Numbered from the stretch's first letter, positions 53,901 through 62,598 are shown. The stretch: 64,000 bases of DNA from Jiangella alkaliphila (GCF_900105925.1 NZ_LT629791.1:5364001-5428000), one strand, 5' to 3'. Numbers and translations are program-made. The notes: a model not told the origin generated them from the sequence alone.

Positions 53901-54135
53901 TCGCGACGCTCGCCGCCGGCCGCCGCGGCGCCGGCTCGCCCCACAGCGCGTCGACGATCCGGTCGGCCGCGACCAGCCCGCCGCCCGCGACGGCCAGCAG
54001 CGCCAGCAGCGTCCGGCCCTTGCGGTCGCCCACCTCGCCGGCCGCCAGCGTCCGGCCCGCGCGCAGCACGGTCAGCCCGCCGGCCAGGCGCACCTGCAGC
54101 TCAGCCCCGTCCGCCGCGTCCACCCCCCTTGTCAC
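50938..54135 (-). CDS. Large AfsR/SARP-type regulator (wHTH-BTAD-ATPase-TPR)
   Basis: 1,065 aa from GTG 54135, 9 nt after GGAGGAG. An N-terminal trans_reg_C winged helix (LQVRLAGGLTVLRAGRTLAAGEVGDRKGRTLLALLA...RLRAALGPD...GYRLGDGVQVDL) is followed by a BTAD helical domain (about 95-245, ending AVFERLRAGLAAELGIDPAPSTRELHVAIL). An AAA/STAND ATPase follows, with Walker A LLAGEAGIGKTALADELA and Walker B PTVFVIDDLHNAG, then about 500 residues of TPR-like helices. There is no LuxR domain at the end. Such regulators activate secondary-metabolite genes. It is divergent from a FAD oxidase, with an 11-bp-phased direct repeat between them. Confidence 0.92.
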   Translation of the reverse strand: MTRGVDAADGAELQVRLAGGLTVLRAGRTLAAGEVGDRKGRTLLALLAVAGGGLVAADRIVDALWGEPAPRRPAASVATLVSRLRAALGPDVVAGGRSGYRLGDGVQVDLHRAADLVTEAEARLATAEPALALAAAEAALDLVGTAPLLADEADAPWAAAGRRQQAEVVGRARAVAAEAGLRTGDVTAALAAAEAAAEADPLDERPARALMRAYDAAGEPARALAVFERLRAGLAAELGIDPAPSTRELHVAILRQRAAPAAAGPAPAAPGSASAPAAASARLTGRDAELTRLTRSWERAVAGDGGLVLLAGEAGIGKTALADELARLARRTGGRTLEARCYDVERSLFLQPVAEALGRLVTRLPAPVLRQAAADRAGALAALVPEVASLLGEPPPERRSAAAERRRVYDAVVVFLRRLADRQPTVFVIDDLHNAGAATVELLHYLGRHAAGGRLLVVGTVRAHEGEQVLATLAGVAERLDVGPLAETAIARLAAEAGQEAHGAEIARRTRGHTLFVVETLRALAAGEEGIPDSLRASVMARVRRAGDQAAELLHAAAVLGSSFTPAMLAGLLDVSLQEAARRCHRILPTRLLVVAGRSYEFENDLVQETLYAATPQPTRVAYHLRAADVMDGNPEAVGWHAGAAGDWARAAPGWLAAGEQALHRYAVGDAEALLSQAIEAARHSGDVELDGRAHLARGRAREAMYRYDAAVADHSEALRAARVAGDRNLEMRALRQLGGPAWAGGGRPVAEGMVHLEKSLQLAQELGDRPAESELLAWLSVLSAGRLRFADALGYGRRALALARVIGDDDTLALALDGLKTAYAYQGEVRELDGVLDELEPLCRRSGDLWLLQWCVFESAFPAIARGDWDTATERVEEALTVNRRSGYSGYESWYVSNLGWIARLRGRYDDAVRHGRRSLTLEAHAWFSASSLATYATTLLELGETPQAVALLERGLAVAGRHRTEAYRLPCLAALAAATGSRDLLDEADAMVRAISAPPGSAWLYGADSYVALARAWLRRGDPRAAAEVLAPLTAAADRTGWIAPLAAARSVAAACAEALRLP

Positions 54136-54174
54136 CAGGTCGTACTCCTCCCGTGCACGCCGGTCAAGAGCCGG

Positions 54175-54193
54175 CCGCAACGCCACCGCAACG
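54175..54193 (+). promoter_or_regulatory. SARP-box-like direct repeat
   Basis: CCGCAACG occurs at 54175-54182 and again at 54186-54193, an exact 11-bp period on the same strand. SARP proteins bind direct heptamer repeats spaced by 11 bp just upstream of a -10. The site is 50 bp before the oxidase ATG, in the gap shared with the SARP-type gene. Confidence 0.5.
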
Positions 54194-54242
54194 GGATCTG
54201 GCACCGTCCGGGCGTCCGAACGACCGAACCACGGGGGGAACC

Positions 54243-55646
54243 ATGAGCACCGCCATCGAGACCGGACGTGTCGCGCACCGCGAGCTCACCGACGTCCGCG
54301 GCCGCCTGACCGGGCCGGAGGACGCCGGCTACGACGAGGCCCGCAAGGTCTACAACGCCATGATCGACCGGCGTCCGGCGCTGATCGCGCGGGTCGCCGA
54401 CGCCGACGACGTCGCGCGGGTCGTCCGCTTCGCGCGCGAGCACGAGCTGCTGCTCGCGGTGCGCGGCGGTGGCCACAACGGGGGCGGCCTGGGGGTCTGT
54501 GACGACGGCGTCGTCATCGACCTCGGCGACCTGCGCGACATCACCGTCGACCCCGAGGCCCGGACGGCCAGGGTCGGGGGCGGCTGCACCTGGGGTGAGG
54601 TCGACCGCGCGACCAACGCCTACGGCCTGGCCACGCCGAGCGGGATCATCTCGACGACGGGGGTCGGCGGCCTGACGCTCGGCGGCGGCCTCGGCCACCT
54701 GACCAGGGCGTTCGGCCTGGCCATCGACAACCTGCTCGAGGTCGAGATGGTGCTGGCCGACGGCGAGCGCGTGTCGGCCAGCGCGGCCGAGCACCCCGAC
54801 CTCTTCTGGGCCGTCCGCGGCGGAGGCGGCAACTTCGGCGTCGTGACGTCGTTCCTGTTCCGGCTGCACGAGCTGGACACCGTCGTCGCCGGCCCGACGT
54901 TCTGGCCGGTCGAGCAGACCGCCGAGGTGCTGTCGGCCTACCGCGACTTCCTGCCGGCGGCGCCGCGCGAGCTGAACGGGTTCTTCCTGGTCGGGGCCGT
55001 GCCGCCGGCGCCGCCGTTCCCCGAGGAGCTGCACCTGCGCCCGATCTGCGGCGTCGTCTGGTGCCACGTCGGCTCACCCGAGCAGGCCGCCGCCGACATG
55101 GCGCCGCTGCTGGCCGCGCTGCCCGAGCCGCTGCTGCACGCACCGGCGCCGATGCCGCACCCGGTGCTGCAGAGCGCCTTCGACGGCCTCTACCCGCCCG
55201 GCGACCAGTGGTACTGGCGCGCGGACTTCGTCAAGGAGATCCCGGACGAGGCCGTCGCGATCCACGCCGACTTCGCCGCCCAGCTGCCCAGCTGGAAGTC
55301 GACGATGCACCTGTACCCGATCGACGGCGCCGCCCACGACGCCGCGTCCACCGACACCGCCTGGAGCTACCGCGACGCGCTCTGGGGCTCCGTCTTCGCC
55401 GGTGTGGACGCGGACCCGGCCAACGCCGAGCGCATCGGCGCGTGGTCGGTCGGCTACCAGGAGGCGCTGCACCCGTACTCGGCGGGTGGCGCCTACGTGA
55501 ACATGATGATGGACGAGGGCCAGGAGCGGGTCCGGGCCAGCTACCGGGGCAACTACGAGCGGCTGGCGAGGGTCAAGGCGCAGTACGACCCGGCCAACCT
55601 GTTCCGGGTCAACCAGAACATCCTGCCCGCTACGTCGGCCGGATGA
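54243..55646 (+). CDS. Berberine-bridge-type FAD-linked oxidase
   Basis: 467 aa from ATG 54243, with GGGGGAA upstream. The PCMH FAD domain shows [38 protein letters not shown] (the His can form the covalent 8-alpha bond), [34 protein letters not shown] and [36 protein letters not shown]; the second covalent Cys of bicovalent enzymes is Gly here. The BBE end is [43 protein letters not shown]. Such enzymes oxidise sugars, alkaloids or polyketides. No biosynthetic cluster surrounds it. The last 17 bp overlap the convergent rluD end. Confidence 0.93.
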   Translation: MSTAIETGRVAHRELTDVRGRLTGPEDAGYDEARKVYNAMIDRRPALIARVADADDVARVVRFAREHELLLAVRGGGHNGGGLGVCDDGVVIDLGDLRDITVDPEARTARVGGGCTWGEVDRATNAYGLATPSGIISTTGVGGLTLGGGLGHLTRAFGLAIDNLLEVEMVLADGERVSASAAEHPDLFWAVRGGGGNFGVVTSFLFRLHELDTVVAGPTFWPVEQTAEVLSAYRDFLPAAPRELNGFFLVGAVPPAPPFPEELHLRPICGVVWCHVGSPEQAAADMAPLLAALPEPLLHAPAPMPHPVLQSAFDGLYPPGDQWYWRADFVKEIPDEAVAIHADFAAQLPSWKSTMHLYPIDGAAHDAASTDTAWSYRDALWGSVFAGVDADPANAERIGAWSVGYQEALHPYSAGGAYVNMMMDEGQERVRASYRGNYERLARVKAQYDPANLFRVNQNILPATSAG

Positions 55647-56556
55647 CGTCGAGGGCGTGCTGGAGGTCGTCGGTGTAGTCCGACGAGAACTCCACCCACT
55701 CCCCCGTCCCGGGGTGCTCGAAGCCGAGCCGCTTGGCGTGCAGCCACTGCCGCGTCAGCCCGAGCCGGGCGGCCAGGGTGGGGTCGGCGCCGTAGGTGAG
55801 GTCGCCGACGCACGGGTGCCGTAGCGCGCTGAGGTGCACCCTGATCTGGTGCGTCCGCCCGGTCTCCAGGTGGATCTCCAGCAGGCTGGCGGCGGGGAAC
55901 GCCTCGAGCGTCTCGTAATGCGTGACGCTGTCCTTGCCGCCGGCCACGACCGCCCACTTGTAGTCGTGGTCGGGGTGCCGGGCGATGGGGGCGTCGACGG
56001 TGCCGCGGGACGGGTCGGGGTGGCCCTGGACCAGCGCGTGGTAGACCTTGTCGACCGTCCGCTCCTTGAACTGCCGCTTCAGCGACGTGTAGGCGCGTTC
56101 GGACTTCGCCACCACCATGAGCCCGCTGGTGCCGACGTCGAGCCGGTGGACGATGCCCTGCCGCTCGGCCGCGCCGCTGGTGGAGACGCGGAACCCGGTG
56201 CCGGCCAGGCCGCCGATGACGGTCGGGCCGGTCCACCCGGGGCTGGGGTGCGCCGCGACGCCGACCGGCTTGTCGACCACGACGACGTCGGGGTCGTCGT
56301 GGACGATGCGCATGCCCTCGACCCGCTCGGGGACGACCTGGACGGGCGCGGGCGGCGCCGGGATCTCGACCTCGAGCCAGGATCCGCCTCGCACGCGGGT
56401 CGACTTGAGCGCGACGTCGCCGTCGACGACGACGTGGCCGTCCTCGACCAGCGCGGCGGCCTTGCTGCGCGACAGCCCGAACAGCCGGGCCAGGGCGGCG
56501 TCGAGGCGCTCGCCCTCCAGGCCGTCGGGGACGGGGAGGCTGCGGTGCTCGCTCAC
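55630..56556 (-). CDS. rluD: RluD-family pseudouridine synthase
   Basis: 308 aa from GTG 56556, overlapping the lspA stop as GTGA. An S4 domain ([34 protein letters not shown]) precedes the catalytic domain with the nucleophile Asp in [20 protein letters not shown], then [13 protein letters not shown] and [32 protein letters not shown]. RluD modifies helix 69 of 23S rRNA. The lspA-rluD pair is a conserved actinobacterial arrangement. Confidence 0.94.
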   Translation of the reverse strand: MSEHRSLPVPDGLEGERLDAALARLFGLSRSKAAALVEDGHVVVDGDVALKSTRVRGGSWLEVEIPAPPAPVQVVPERVEGMRIVHDDPDVVVVDKPVGVAAHPSPGWTGPTVIGGLAGTGFRVSTSGAAERQGIVHRLDVGTSGLMVVAKSERAYTSLKRQFKERTVDKVYHALVQGHPDPSRGTVDAPIARHPDHDYKWAVVAGGKDSVTHYETLEAFPAASLLEIHLETGRTHQIRVHLSALRHPCVGDLTYGADPTLAARLGLTRQWLHAKRLGFEHPGTGEWVEFSSDYTDDLQHALDVIRPT

Positions 56557-57110
56557 GCGGCGGCCGCCTCCTCACGAGCCGGGGCGTCGCGCCTGACGCC
56601 GTCATGCGGGACGCCGCGGACGCTGAGCACGGCCACCAGCACCGCGCCGGTGACGATGGCGGTGTCGGCGAGGTTGAAGACCGGCCAGTTCGGCAGCTCG
56701 ACGAAGTCGACGACGTGGCCGCGGAACGCGCCGGGCATGCGGAAGATGCGGTCGGTGAGGGTGCCGAGCGCGCCGCCCAGCACCGCGCCGAGCGCCACCG
56801 CCCAGCCGCGGTGCGCCACCCGGCGGCTGACCGCCACGATCACCAGCACGACCACGATCGCGACCACCGTCAGCACCGGCGTCATGTTCGTGGCCAGGCT
56901 GAACGCGGCGCCCGGGTTGCGGATGAGGCGCAACTGCACGACCTCGCCGACGACCTGGACCGCCCGCCCCGGATCGAGCAGCGCGACCGCCAGGATCTTC
57001 GTGAGCTGGTCGGCCGCGAGCACGGCGGCGGCCACGGCCAGGAGGACGCCGGTGCGGCGGCGCCCTCCGTCCGTCAGCGGCGCTCCTGCTTCTGCTTGCA
57101 CGTCATGCAC
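56553..57110 (-). CDS. lspA: Lipoprotein signal peptidase
   Basis: 185 aa from ATG 57110. LspA cleaves prolipoprotein signals after Lgt has acted. Four transmembrane helices carry [14 protein letters not shown], the motif [26 protein letters not shown] and the catalytic Asp residues in [25 protein letters not shown]. The ATG lies 37 bp inside the dksA-like gene and has no Shine-Dalgarno. A CTG at 57077 overlaps that gene's stop as CTGA and follows AGGAG by 5 nt, so translation may really begin there ([13 protein letters not shown]) and give 174 aa. Confidence 0.94.
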   Translation of the reverse strand: MHDVQAEAGAPLTDGGRRRTGVLLAVAAAVLAADQLTKILAVALLDPGRAVQVVGEVVQLRLIRNPGAAFSLATNMTPVLTVVAIVVVLVIVAVSRRVAHRGWAVALGAVLGGALGTLTDRIFRMPGAFRGHVVDFVELPNWPVFNLADTAIVTGAVLVAVLSVRGVPHDGVRRDAPAREEAAAA

Positions 57111-57541
57111 AGTGTGGCCCGCGGGAATGCCTGCAAGCGGGCCTTGCCGATGGGGTTGCCGCAGTTCTCGCAGATGCCGTAGGTGCCGTTCTCGATGCGG
57201 CCCAGCGCCCGCGCCGTCTGGCTCAGCATGTCGCGGTGGCTGGCCGCGAGCGACATCTCGTGCTCGCGCTCGAACGTCTTGGTCCCGGTGTCGGCCTGGT
57301 CCTCGCCGCCGGTGTCGCCGCTGCGCAGCAGGTCGGCGATGTCGGCCTCGGCATCCTCGATCTCCTCGCGCAGGCGCACGGAGTCGGCGTTCAACAGGTC
57401 GCGGACCTCAGTGAGCTCGGCCTCGCTCCACGGGTCCTCGTCTTCGCGGACCACCAGAGCGGCCGCCTCAGCGGCCTCGACCTTGCTGTTTCCGGCCATG
57501 GTGTCCACCTTCGCCTTCGCACCCGGCATCTGCCTCGCCAC
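57074..57541 (-). CDS. DksA/TraR C4-zinc-finger protein
   Basis: 155 aa from GTG 57541 (GGAAGG abuts it; ATG 57529 or ATG 57499 are alternatives). A helical coiled-coil region (WSEAELTEVRDLLNADSVRLREEIEDAEADIADLL) is followed by the C4 finger [27 protein letters not shown]. The tip of the coiled coil lacks an obvious DxxDxA motif, so a DksA-like effect on RNA polymerase is not assured. It lies directly upstream of lspA, as in many actinomycetes. Confidence 0.88.
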   Translation of the reverse strand: MARQMPGAKAKVDTMAGNSKVEAAEAAALVVREDEDPWSEAELTEVRDLLNADSVRLREEIEDAEADIADLLRSGDTGGEDQADTGTKTFEREHEMSLAASHRDMLSQTARALGRIENGTYGICENCGNPIGKARLQAFPRATLCMTCKQKQERR

Positions 57542-57643
57542 CCTTCCGTTCCCCCGTTTGCCCTGCCCACCCCTGCACTGGTCACCGCTGCGAAATAAAG
57601 TTGGGGCCAGTTGCCGTGAGGATAGATCGTGACCGGTCCGTCA

Positions 57644-57907
57644 TCAATCCGCCTCGCGCATGAGATCTGCCAGCCGCGACGCTGCCGCGTCCGGGACCTC
57701 GACAGTCTTGGTCCTGCTGGTGGTTCCGGTGAGCAACGTCACCTCCCTCCGGCGTATTCCCAGGGCGTCTGCCAGGGCGTCCAGCGCGGCCTTGGTGGCG
57801 GCGCCGTCGACGGCCCGCGCCTGCACGGCGACGACGAGCGCGTCGGCGTACCGGCCGCCCACGGCCGTCCGGGAGGCGCCCGGCCGCACCCGGATGGTCA
57901 CGCGCAC
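57644..57907 (-). CDS. DUF167 (YggU-type) protein
   Basis: 87 aa from GTG 57907 (or GTG 57901). VRVTIRVRPGASRTAVGGRYADALVVAVQARAVDGAATKAALDALADALGIRRREVTLLTGTTSRTKTVEV has the conserved RV.PGA.., V.A.AVDGAA..AL...LA and V.L..G..SR.K motifs of DUF167. Function is unknown. It diverges from the ileS T-box transcript. Confidence 0.88.
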   Translation of the reverse strand: MRVTIRVRPGASRTAVGGRYADALVVAVQARAVDGAATKAALDALADALGIRRREVTLLTGTTSRTKTVEVPDAAASRLADLMREAD

Positions 57908-57947
57908 GGGCCCCAGGATAGATCGCTCCCGGCTGCGCCGCCCGGCG

Positions 57948-57953
57948 TACACT
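57948..57953 (+). promoter_or_regulatory. -10 hexamer for the ileS leader
   Basis: TACACT, about 7 nt before the likely start of the T-box RNA at 57960. No good -35 match was found at the expected distance. Confidence 0.4.
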
Positions 57954-57959
57954 GGGTTC

Positions 57960-58146
57960 GTCGCGAGCAGGCGTTGACGGGGCCATCACCCCTGAGCAGC
58001 CGGAAGAACGGCGCCGTCGGGCGCTCACTAGAACCGGCCGCGACGAACGAAGCGGACCAGCCGGTGCTGGTCAAGGAGGGTGGTACCGCGGGGTCCGCCT
58101 CGTCCCTCCGTCGGAGCACGAAACGACGGAGGATTCGAGAGACGAG
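57960..58146 (+). ncRNA. Isoleucine T-box leader of ileS (translational type)
   Basis: The T-box consensus TGGTACCGCGG is at 58081-58091, preceded by AAGGAGGG. The UGGU at its start would pair with the ACCA end of tRNA-Ile. An Ile specifier ATC at 57985-57987 sits in a short stem (GGGGCC-ATC-ACCCC), compatible with the compact actinobacterial stem I. Downstream, CCTCCGTCG (58105-58113) pairs perfectly with CGACGGAGG (58124-58132), hiding GGAGG, so uncharged tRNA-Ile would open ribosome access rather than prevent termination. No U-tract follows, which supports translational control. Confidence 0.9.
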
Positions 58147-61100
58147 ATGACCGACCCCACCGGCTACCGCGAGGTGCCCGCCCAGGTCGACCTGCCGGCG
58201 CTGGAGCACGACGTCCTCGCGTTCTGGCGCGACAACGACGTGTTCGCGCAGACGCTGAAGAACAGCGAAGGCCGCCCGCAGTGGACCTTCTACGAGGGTC
58301 CGCCCACCGCCAACGGCATGCCCGGCACCCACCACATCGAGGCTCGCGCGATCAAGGACGTCTTCCCGCGCTACCGGACGATGAAGGGCTACCACGTGCC
58401 CCGTCGGGCCGGCTGGGACTGCCACGGCCTGCCGGTCGAGATCGCCGTCGAGAAGGAGCTCGGCTTCGAGGCGAAGAGCGACATCGAGGCGTACGGCGTC
58501 GCCGAGTTCAACGCCCGGTGCCGCGAGTCGGTGCTCCGTCACGTCGACGCGTTCGAGCAGCTCACCGAGCGCATGGGCTACTGGGTCGATCTCTCGCAGG
58601 CGTACCGCACGATGGACCCGTCCTACGTGCAGAGCGTGTGGTGGTCGCTCAAGCAGATCTTCGACAAGGGCCTGCTGGTCGAGGACTACCGGGTCTCGCC
58701 GTACTGCCCGCGCGACGAGACGGCGCTGTCGTCGCACGAGCTGGCACAGGGCTACGAGACCGTCGTCGACCCGTCCGTCTTCGTGCGCTTCCCGCTGACC
58801 GGCGGCCCGCTGGCCGGCCAGGCGTCGCTGCTGGTGTGGACGACGACGCCGTGGACGCTGGTGTCGAACACCGCGGTCGCCGCGCACCCCGACGTCACGT
58901 ACGTCGCGGCGCGCGCCGCTGGGTCGTCCGAGCTGCTCGTGCTGGCCGAGCCGCTGCTGGCGACGGTGCTGGGCGACGACGCCGACGTGGTGTCGTCGTT
59001 CACCGGCGCGGAGATGGAGCGGTGGACGTACCAGCGCCCGTTCGAGTTGGTCGACATCCCCGACGCCCACTTCGTCGTGGTCGACGGCTACGTCACCACC
59101 GAGGACGGCACCGGGTTGGTGCACCAGTCGCCCGCGTTCGGCGCCGACGACCTGCGGGTGTGCCGCCGCTACGGCCTGCCGGTGGTCAACCCGGTGCGCT
59201 CGAACGGCACGTTCGCCGAGGACGTCCCGCTGGTCGGCGGCCAGTTCTTCAAGCACGCCGACGCCGACCTCGTCAACGACCTCGAGCACCGCGGCGTGCT
59301 GTTCAAGCACGTCCCGTACGAGCACGAGTACCCGCACTGCTGGCGCTGCCACACGCCGCTGATCTACTACGCGCAGCCGTCCTGGTACATCCGCACGACG
59401 CAGATCAAGGACGCGTTGCTGCGTGAGAACGAGCGCACCACCTGGTACCCCGAGACGATCAAGTGGGGCCGCTACGGCGAGTGGCTGCGCGGCAACGTCG
59501 ACTGGGCGCTGTCGCGGAACCGGTACTGGGGCACGCCGCTGCCGATCTGGCGCAACGACAACGACCCGTCGCGCATGGTGTGCGTGGCGTCGCTGGCCGA
59601 GCTCTCGGAGCTGTCCGGGCAGGACGTCTCCGAGCTGGACCCGCACCGGCCCTACGTCGACGACGTCACGTTCACGCTGCCCGGCGTGGCCGGCACGTTC
59701 CGCCGCGAGCCGTACGTCATCGACGTCTGGTACGACTCCGGCGCGATGCCGTTCGCGCAGGTCGGCTACCCGTACGCGCCCGGAAGCGCGGAGGCGTTCG
59801 AGAAGTCGTACCCGGCCCAGTTCATCAGCGAGGCGCTGGACCAGACGCGGGGCTGGTTCTACACGCTGATGGCCATCGGCACGCTGGTCTTCGACCGCTC
59901 GTCGTACGAGAACGTCCTCTGCCTGGGGCTGATCCTGGCCGAGGACGGCCGGCGCATGAGCAAGCACCTGGGCAACATCGTCGAGCCGATCCCGCTGATG
60001 GACGAGCACGGCGCCGACGCCGTCCGCTGGTTCATGCTGGCCAGCGGCTCGCCGTGGCTGCCGCGCCGGGTCGGCGACGCCGGCCTGCAGGAGATCGTCC
60101 GCAAGGTGCTGCTGACCTACTGGAACACCGCCTCGTTCCTGTCGCTGTACGGGCGCACGGCGGGCTGGCGGCCGGGCGACGGTTCGGCGCCGCCGGTGGA
60201 GTCGCGGCCCGTCCTCGACCGCTGGGCGCTGTCCGAGCTGCACCGGCTGGTCCGCGACGTCGATGCCGCGATGGACGGCTTCGACACGCAGGCCGCCGGG
60301 GCGAAGCTGACGGCGTTCGTCGACGATCTCTCGAACTGGTACGTGCGCCGGTCGCGGCGGCGGTTCTGGGACGGCGACCCGGCCGCGCTGGCGACGCTGC
60401 ACGAGTGCGTCGAGACGCTCACCCGCCTGATGGCGCCGATGGTGCCGTTCGTCACCGAGCGGGTCTGGCAGGACCTCGTCGTGCCGGCCGTCCCGGACGC
60501 CGTGACGTCGGTGCACGCGGCGACCTGGCCGGAGGCGGACGATTCACTGATCGACGAGGCGCTGCGGGCCGAGGTGTCGCTGACGCGGCGGCTGGTCGAG
60601 CTGGGCCGGGCGGCCCGGGCGGAGTCGAAGGTGCGGACGCGGCAGCCGCTGTCGCGCGCGCTGGTCGGCGCCCGCGGCTGGGAGACGCTGCGGCCGGAGC
60701 TGCGCGCGGAGATCGCTGACGAGCTGAACGTGGCGTCGGTGCTGTCGCTGGCCGAGGCCGGCGCCGGTGAGGACCTCGTCGACGTGTCGGCGAAGGCGAA
60801 CTTCCGGTCGCTGGGCAAGCGGTTCGCGAAGGACACCCCTCGGGTGGCGGCCGCGGTGGCGGCGGCCGACGCGCCGGCGCTGGCGGCGTCGCTGAAGGCG
60901 TCCGGTGTTGCGGTGGTGGGGGTCGACGGGCTCGGCGAGGTCGAGCTGGCGCCCGACGACGTCGTCGTCACCGAGACGCCGCGCGAGGGCTGGGCGGTCG
61001 CCCGCGAGGGCGAGACGGTCGCGCTGGACCTCACGCTGACGGACGCGCTGGTCCGGGCCGGCCTGGTCCGCGAGGCGGTCCGGCTGGTCCAGGAGGCCCG

Positions 61101-61311
61101 CAAGTCGTCCGGCTTCGAGGTGTCCGACCGCATCGAGCTGGCGTGGTCGGCGTCGGACCAGCTGGCGGCCGCGCTGCGCGAGCACAGTGCGCTGCTGGCC
61201 GACGAGGTGCTGGCGACGTCCGTCCACGAAGGCCTGGACGCGCTGGACGGCGCGCCCGAACACGGCGACGCCGAGCTCGGGCTGACCTTCCGGGTGCGCC
61301 GGGTGAGCTGA
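58147..61311 (+). CDS. ileS: Isoleucyl-tRNA synthetase, eukaryotic-like (type 2)
   Basis: 1,054 aa. Class I synthetase. The HIGH equivalent is GMPGTHH (residues 57-63 in GPPTANGMPGTHHIEARAIKD) and the KMSKS loop is RMSKH (about 603-607 in EDGRRMSKHLGNIVEP), the pattern of eukaryotic-like bacterial IleRS found in actinobacteria and less sensitive to mupirocin. The CP1 editing domain shows LLVWTTTPWTLVSNTAVAAHPDV and GTGLVHQSPAFGADD. The anticodon-binding region follows (LSNWYVRRSRRRFWDG). The T-box controls it, and a bidirectional terminator follows. Confidence 0.97.
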   Translation: MTDPTGYREVPAQVDLPALEHDVLAFWRDNDVFAQTLKNSEGRPQWTFYEGPPTANGMPGTHHIEARAIKDVFPRYRTMKGYHVPRRAGWDCHGLPVEIAVEKELGFEAKSDIEAYGVAEFNARCRESVLRHVDAFEQLTERMGYWVDLSQAYRTMDPSYVQSVWWSLKQIFDKGLLVEDYRVSPYCPRDETALSSHELAQGYETVVDPSVFVRFPLTGGPLAGQASLLVWTTTPWTLVSNTAVAAHPDVTYVAARAAGSSELLVLAEPLLATVLGDDADVVSSFTGAEMERWTYQRPFELVDIPDAHFVVVDGYVTTEDGTGLVHQSPAFGADDLRVCRRYGLPVVNPVRSNGTFAEDVPLVGGQFFKHADADLVNDLEHRGVLFKHVPYEHEYPHCWRCHTPLIYYAQPSWYIRTTQIKDALLRENERTTWYPETIKWGRYGEWLRGNVDWALSRNRYWGTPLPIWRNDNDPSRMVCVASLAELSELSGQDVSELDPHRPYVDDVTFTLPGVAGTFRREPYVIDVWYDSGAMPFAQVGYPYAPGSAEAFEKSYPAQFISEALDQTRGWFYTLMAIGTLVFDRSSYENVLCLGLILAEDGRRMSKHLGNIVEPIPLMDEHGADAVRWFMLASGSPWLPRRVGDAGLQEIVRKVLLTYWNTASFLSLYGRTAGWRPGDGSAPPVESRPVLDRWALSELHRLVRDVDAAMDGFDTQAAGAKLTAFVDDLSNWYVRRSRRRFWDGDPAALATLHECVETLTRLMAPMVPFVTERVWQDLVVPAVPDAVTSVHAATWPEADDSLIDEALRAEVSLTRRLVELGRAARAESKVRTRQPLSRALVGARGWETLRPELRAEIADELNVASVLSLAEAGAGEDLVDVSAKANFRSLGKRFAKDTPRVAAAVAAADAPALAASLKASGVAVVGVDGLGEVELAPDDVVVTETPREGWAVAREGETVALDLTLTDALVRAGLVREAVRLVQEARKSSGFEVSDRIELAWSASDQLAAALREHSALLADEVLATSVHEGLDALDGAPEHGDAELGLTFRVRRVS

Positions 61312-61316
61312 CACGC

Positions 61317-61365
61317 GGAAAGGGGCCCGGGCCGGCGTCACCCGCCGGCCTGAGGCCCCTTTTCC
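61317..61365. terminator. Bidirectional terminator between ileS and divIVA
   Basis: GGAAAGGGGCC (61317-61327) pairs with GGCCCCTTTTCC (61354-61365, one extra T), and an inner stem GGCCGGCG/CGCCGGCC surrounds a short loop. The stem ends in A-rich/T-rich flanks on both sides, so it can terminate both convergent genes. Confidence 0.82.
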
Positions 61366-61375
61366 GTTTGCTGCG

Positions 61376-62167
61376 TCAGCGCTGTTCGTCGTCGAGCAGG
61401 CTGGCGACCGAGCGGAGCGAACCGCCGGTCTGCGCCGCCTGAGCGTTGCCGCCCGGTGACGGCTGTGGTCCACCGCCGCCCGCGGCCGCCGCGGGGACCT
61501 GCCCCACACCGGTGTCGGCTTCGTCGACGCCGCCGGTCTCGAGCTTGCGCAGTTCCCGTTCGAGGTACGACTTCAGCCGGCTGCGGTACTCGCGCTCGAA
61601 CGCCCGCAGCGTCTCGAGCTCGTGCTCGAGGTCGGCGCGGTCGGACTCGAGCTTGCCGAAGACCTGGGTCCGGCGCTTCTGCACCTCCTGCTCGATCGAG
61701 TCGGCCCGCTGCCGGGCGTCCTGCTCGATCTTCGCGGCCTTCGCCTTCGTCTCGGAGTCGAGCTTGTCGGCGCGGGTCCGAGCGTCGTGCATGAGGCGAT
61801 CGGCCTCGGCCTTGGAGTCGGCCACGAGCTCGTCGGCCGTCTTCTGGGCCAGCGCGAGCACCTTGGCGGCTGCGTCGCTGGGCTGGACGCCGACAGGTGC
61901 GGCGGCCACGGCCGACGGCGGAGCCTCGGGAGCCTTCGGCGCCTCGGGCTGGCGCGGAGCCTGGATGGGCTCGGCCGACGCCGCGACTCCGCCGCCACGC
62001 GTGACAGCGGAGAGCTTGTCGCGCAGCTCGTCGTTCTCCCGCTGCATGCGCGCGAGCTCGGCCTCGACCTCGTCCAGGAACTCGTCGACCTCCTGCATGT
62101 CGTAACCCTCGCGCAGGCGGACCGTCGTGAACTCTTTGTTCTGGACGTCCTCGGGCGTCAGTGGCAT
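61376..62167 (-). CDS. divIVA: DivIVA/Wag31 polar-growth protein
   Basis: 263 aa from ATG 62167, with GAGGTGA upstream. Wag31 marks curved membrane at poles and directs apical growth in actinomycetes. The N-terminal membrane-binding part is MPLTPEDVQNKEFTTVRLREGYDMQEVDEFLDEVEAELARMQREN; a Pro/Ala-rich spacer (70-95) follows. A long coiled coil (100-215: ALAQKTADELVADSKAEADRLMHDARTRADKLDSE...) and a disordered Gly/Gln tail ending SVASLLDDEQR complete it. Gene order sepF-yggT-divIVA is conserved downstream of ftsZ. Confidence 0.96.
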   Translation of the reverse strand: MPLTPEDVQNKEFTTVRLREGYDMQEVDEFLDEVEAELARMQRENDELRDKLSAVTRGGGVAASAEPIQAPRQPEAPKAPEAPPSAVAAAPVGVQPSDAAAKVLALAQKTADELVADSKAEADRLMHDARTRADKLDSETKAKAAKIEQDARQRADSIEQEVQKRRTQVFGKLESDRADLEHELETLRAFEREYRSRLKSYLERELRKLETGGVDEADTGVGQVPAAAAGGGGPQPSPGGNAQAAQTGGSLRSVASLLDDEQR

Positions 62168-62213
62168 AGCGTCACCTCGGATGTGGGCATAGGCAGAATG
62201 TCACCGTACCGCG

Positions 62214-62501
62214 TCATCCTAGGGATCCGACAACAACAAGCAGAATCTGGACCAGGATGATGAGCACGATGAACGCCAGGTCGAGGGCGACCGAACCGAT
62301 CCGCAACGGCGGCAGCACGCGACGAATCGCGCGCAGTGGCGGGTCGGTCACCGTGTATATGGCCTCCAGCACGACCAGCACCAACCCCTTGGGCTGCCAC
62401 TCGCGCGCGAAGACCTGAATCCAGTCGACGACGAGCCTGATCAACAAGGCGATGAAGAACAGCCACAACACCGCGGAGAGAATCTGACTCACAGCCGACA
62501 C
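62214..62501 (-). CDS. YggT-family membrane protein
   Basis: 95 aa from GTG 62501. Two transmembrane segments (ILSAVLWLFFIALLIRLVVDWI and LDLAFIVLIILVQILLVVVG) flank the conserved loop VLEAIYTVTDPPLRAIRRVLPPLRIGSVALD. The family is linked to division and osmotic tolerance; the mechanism is unknown. Between sepF and divIVA. Confidence 0.93.
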   Translation of the reverse strand: MSAVSQILSAVLWLFFIALLIRLVVDWIQVFAREWQPKGLVLVVLEAIYTVTDPPLRAIRRVLPPLRIGSVALDLAFIVLIILVQILLVVVGSLG

Positions 62502-62598
62502 AACACCTGAACTTACCCGACGTCCGGCCGGAACGAAGACTCGGACACGGCGAGCCGGGCGAGAGTTCGCGGAGTTTGCGGCTCACGCCCGGCCCAGG

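Noticed and set aside
50767..54246. 1,159-codon plus-strand open frame
   Set aside because: Antisense to the SARP-type regulator, which has clear Walker, BTAD and winged-helix motifs.
57898..60516. 872-codon minus-strand open frame
   Set aside because: Antisense to the ileS leader and gene; composition is that of a shadow frame.
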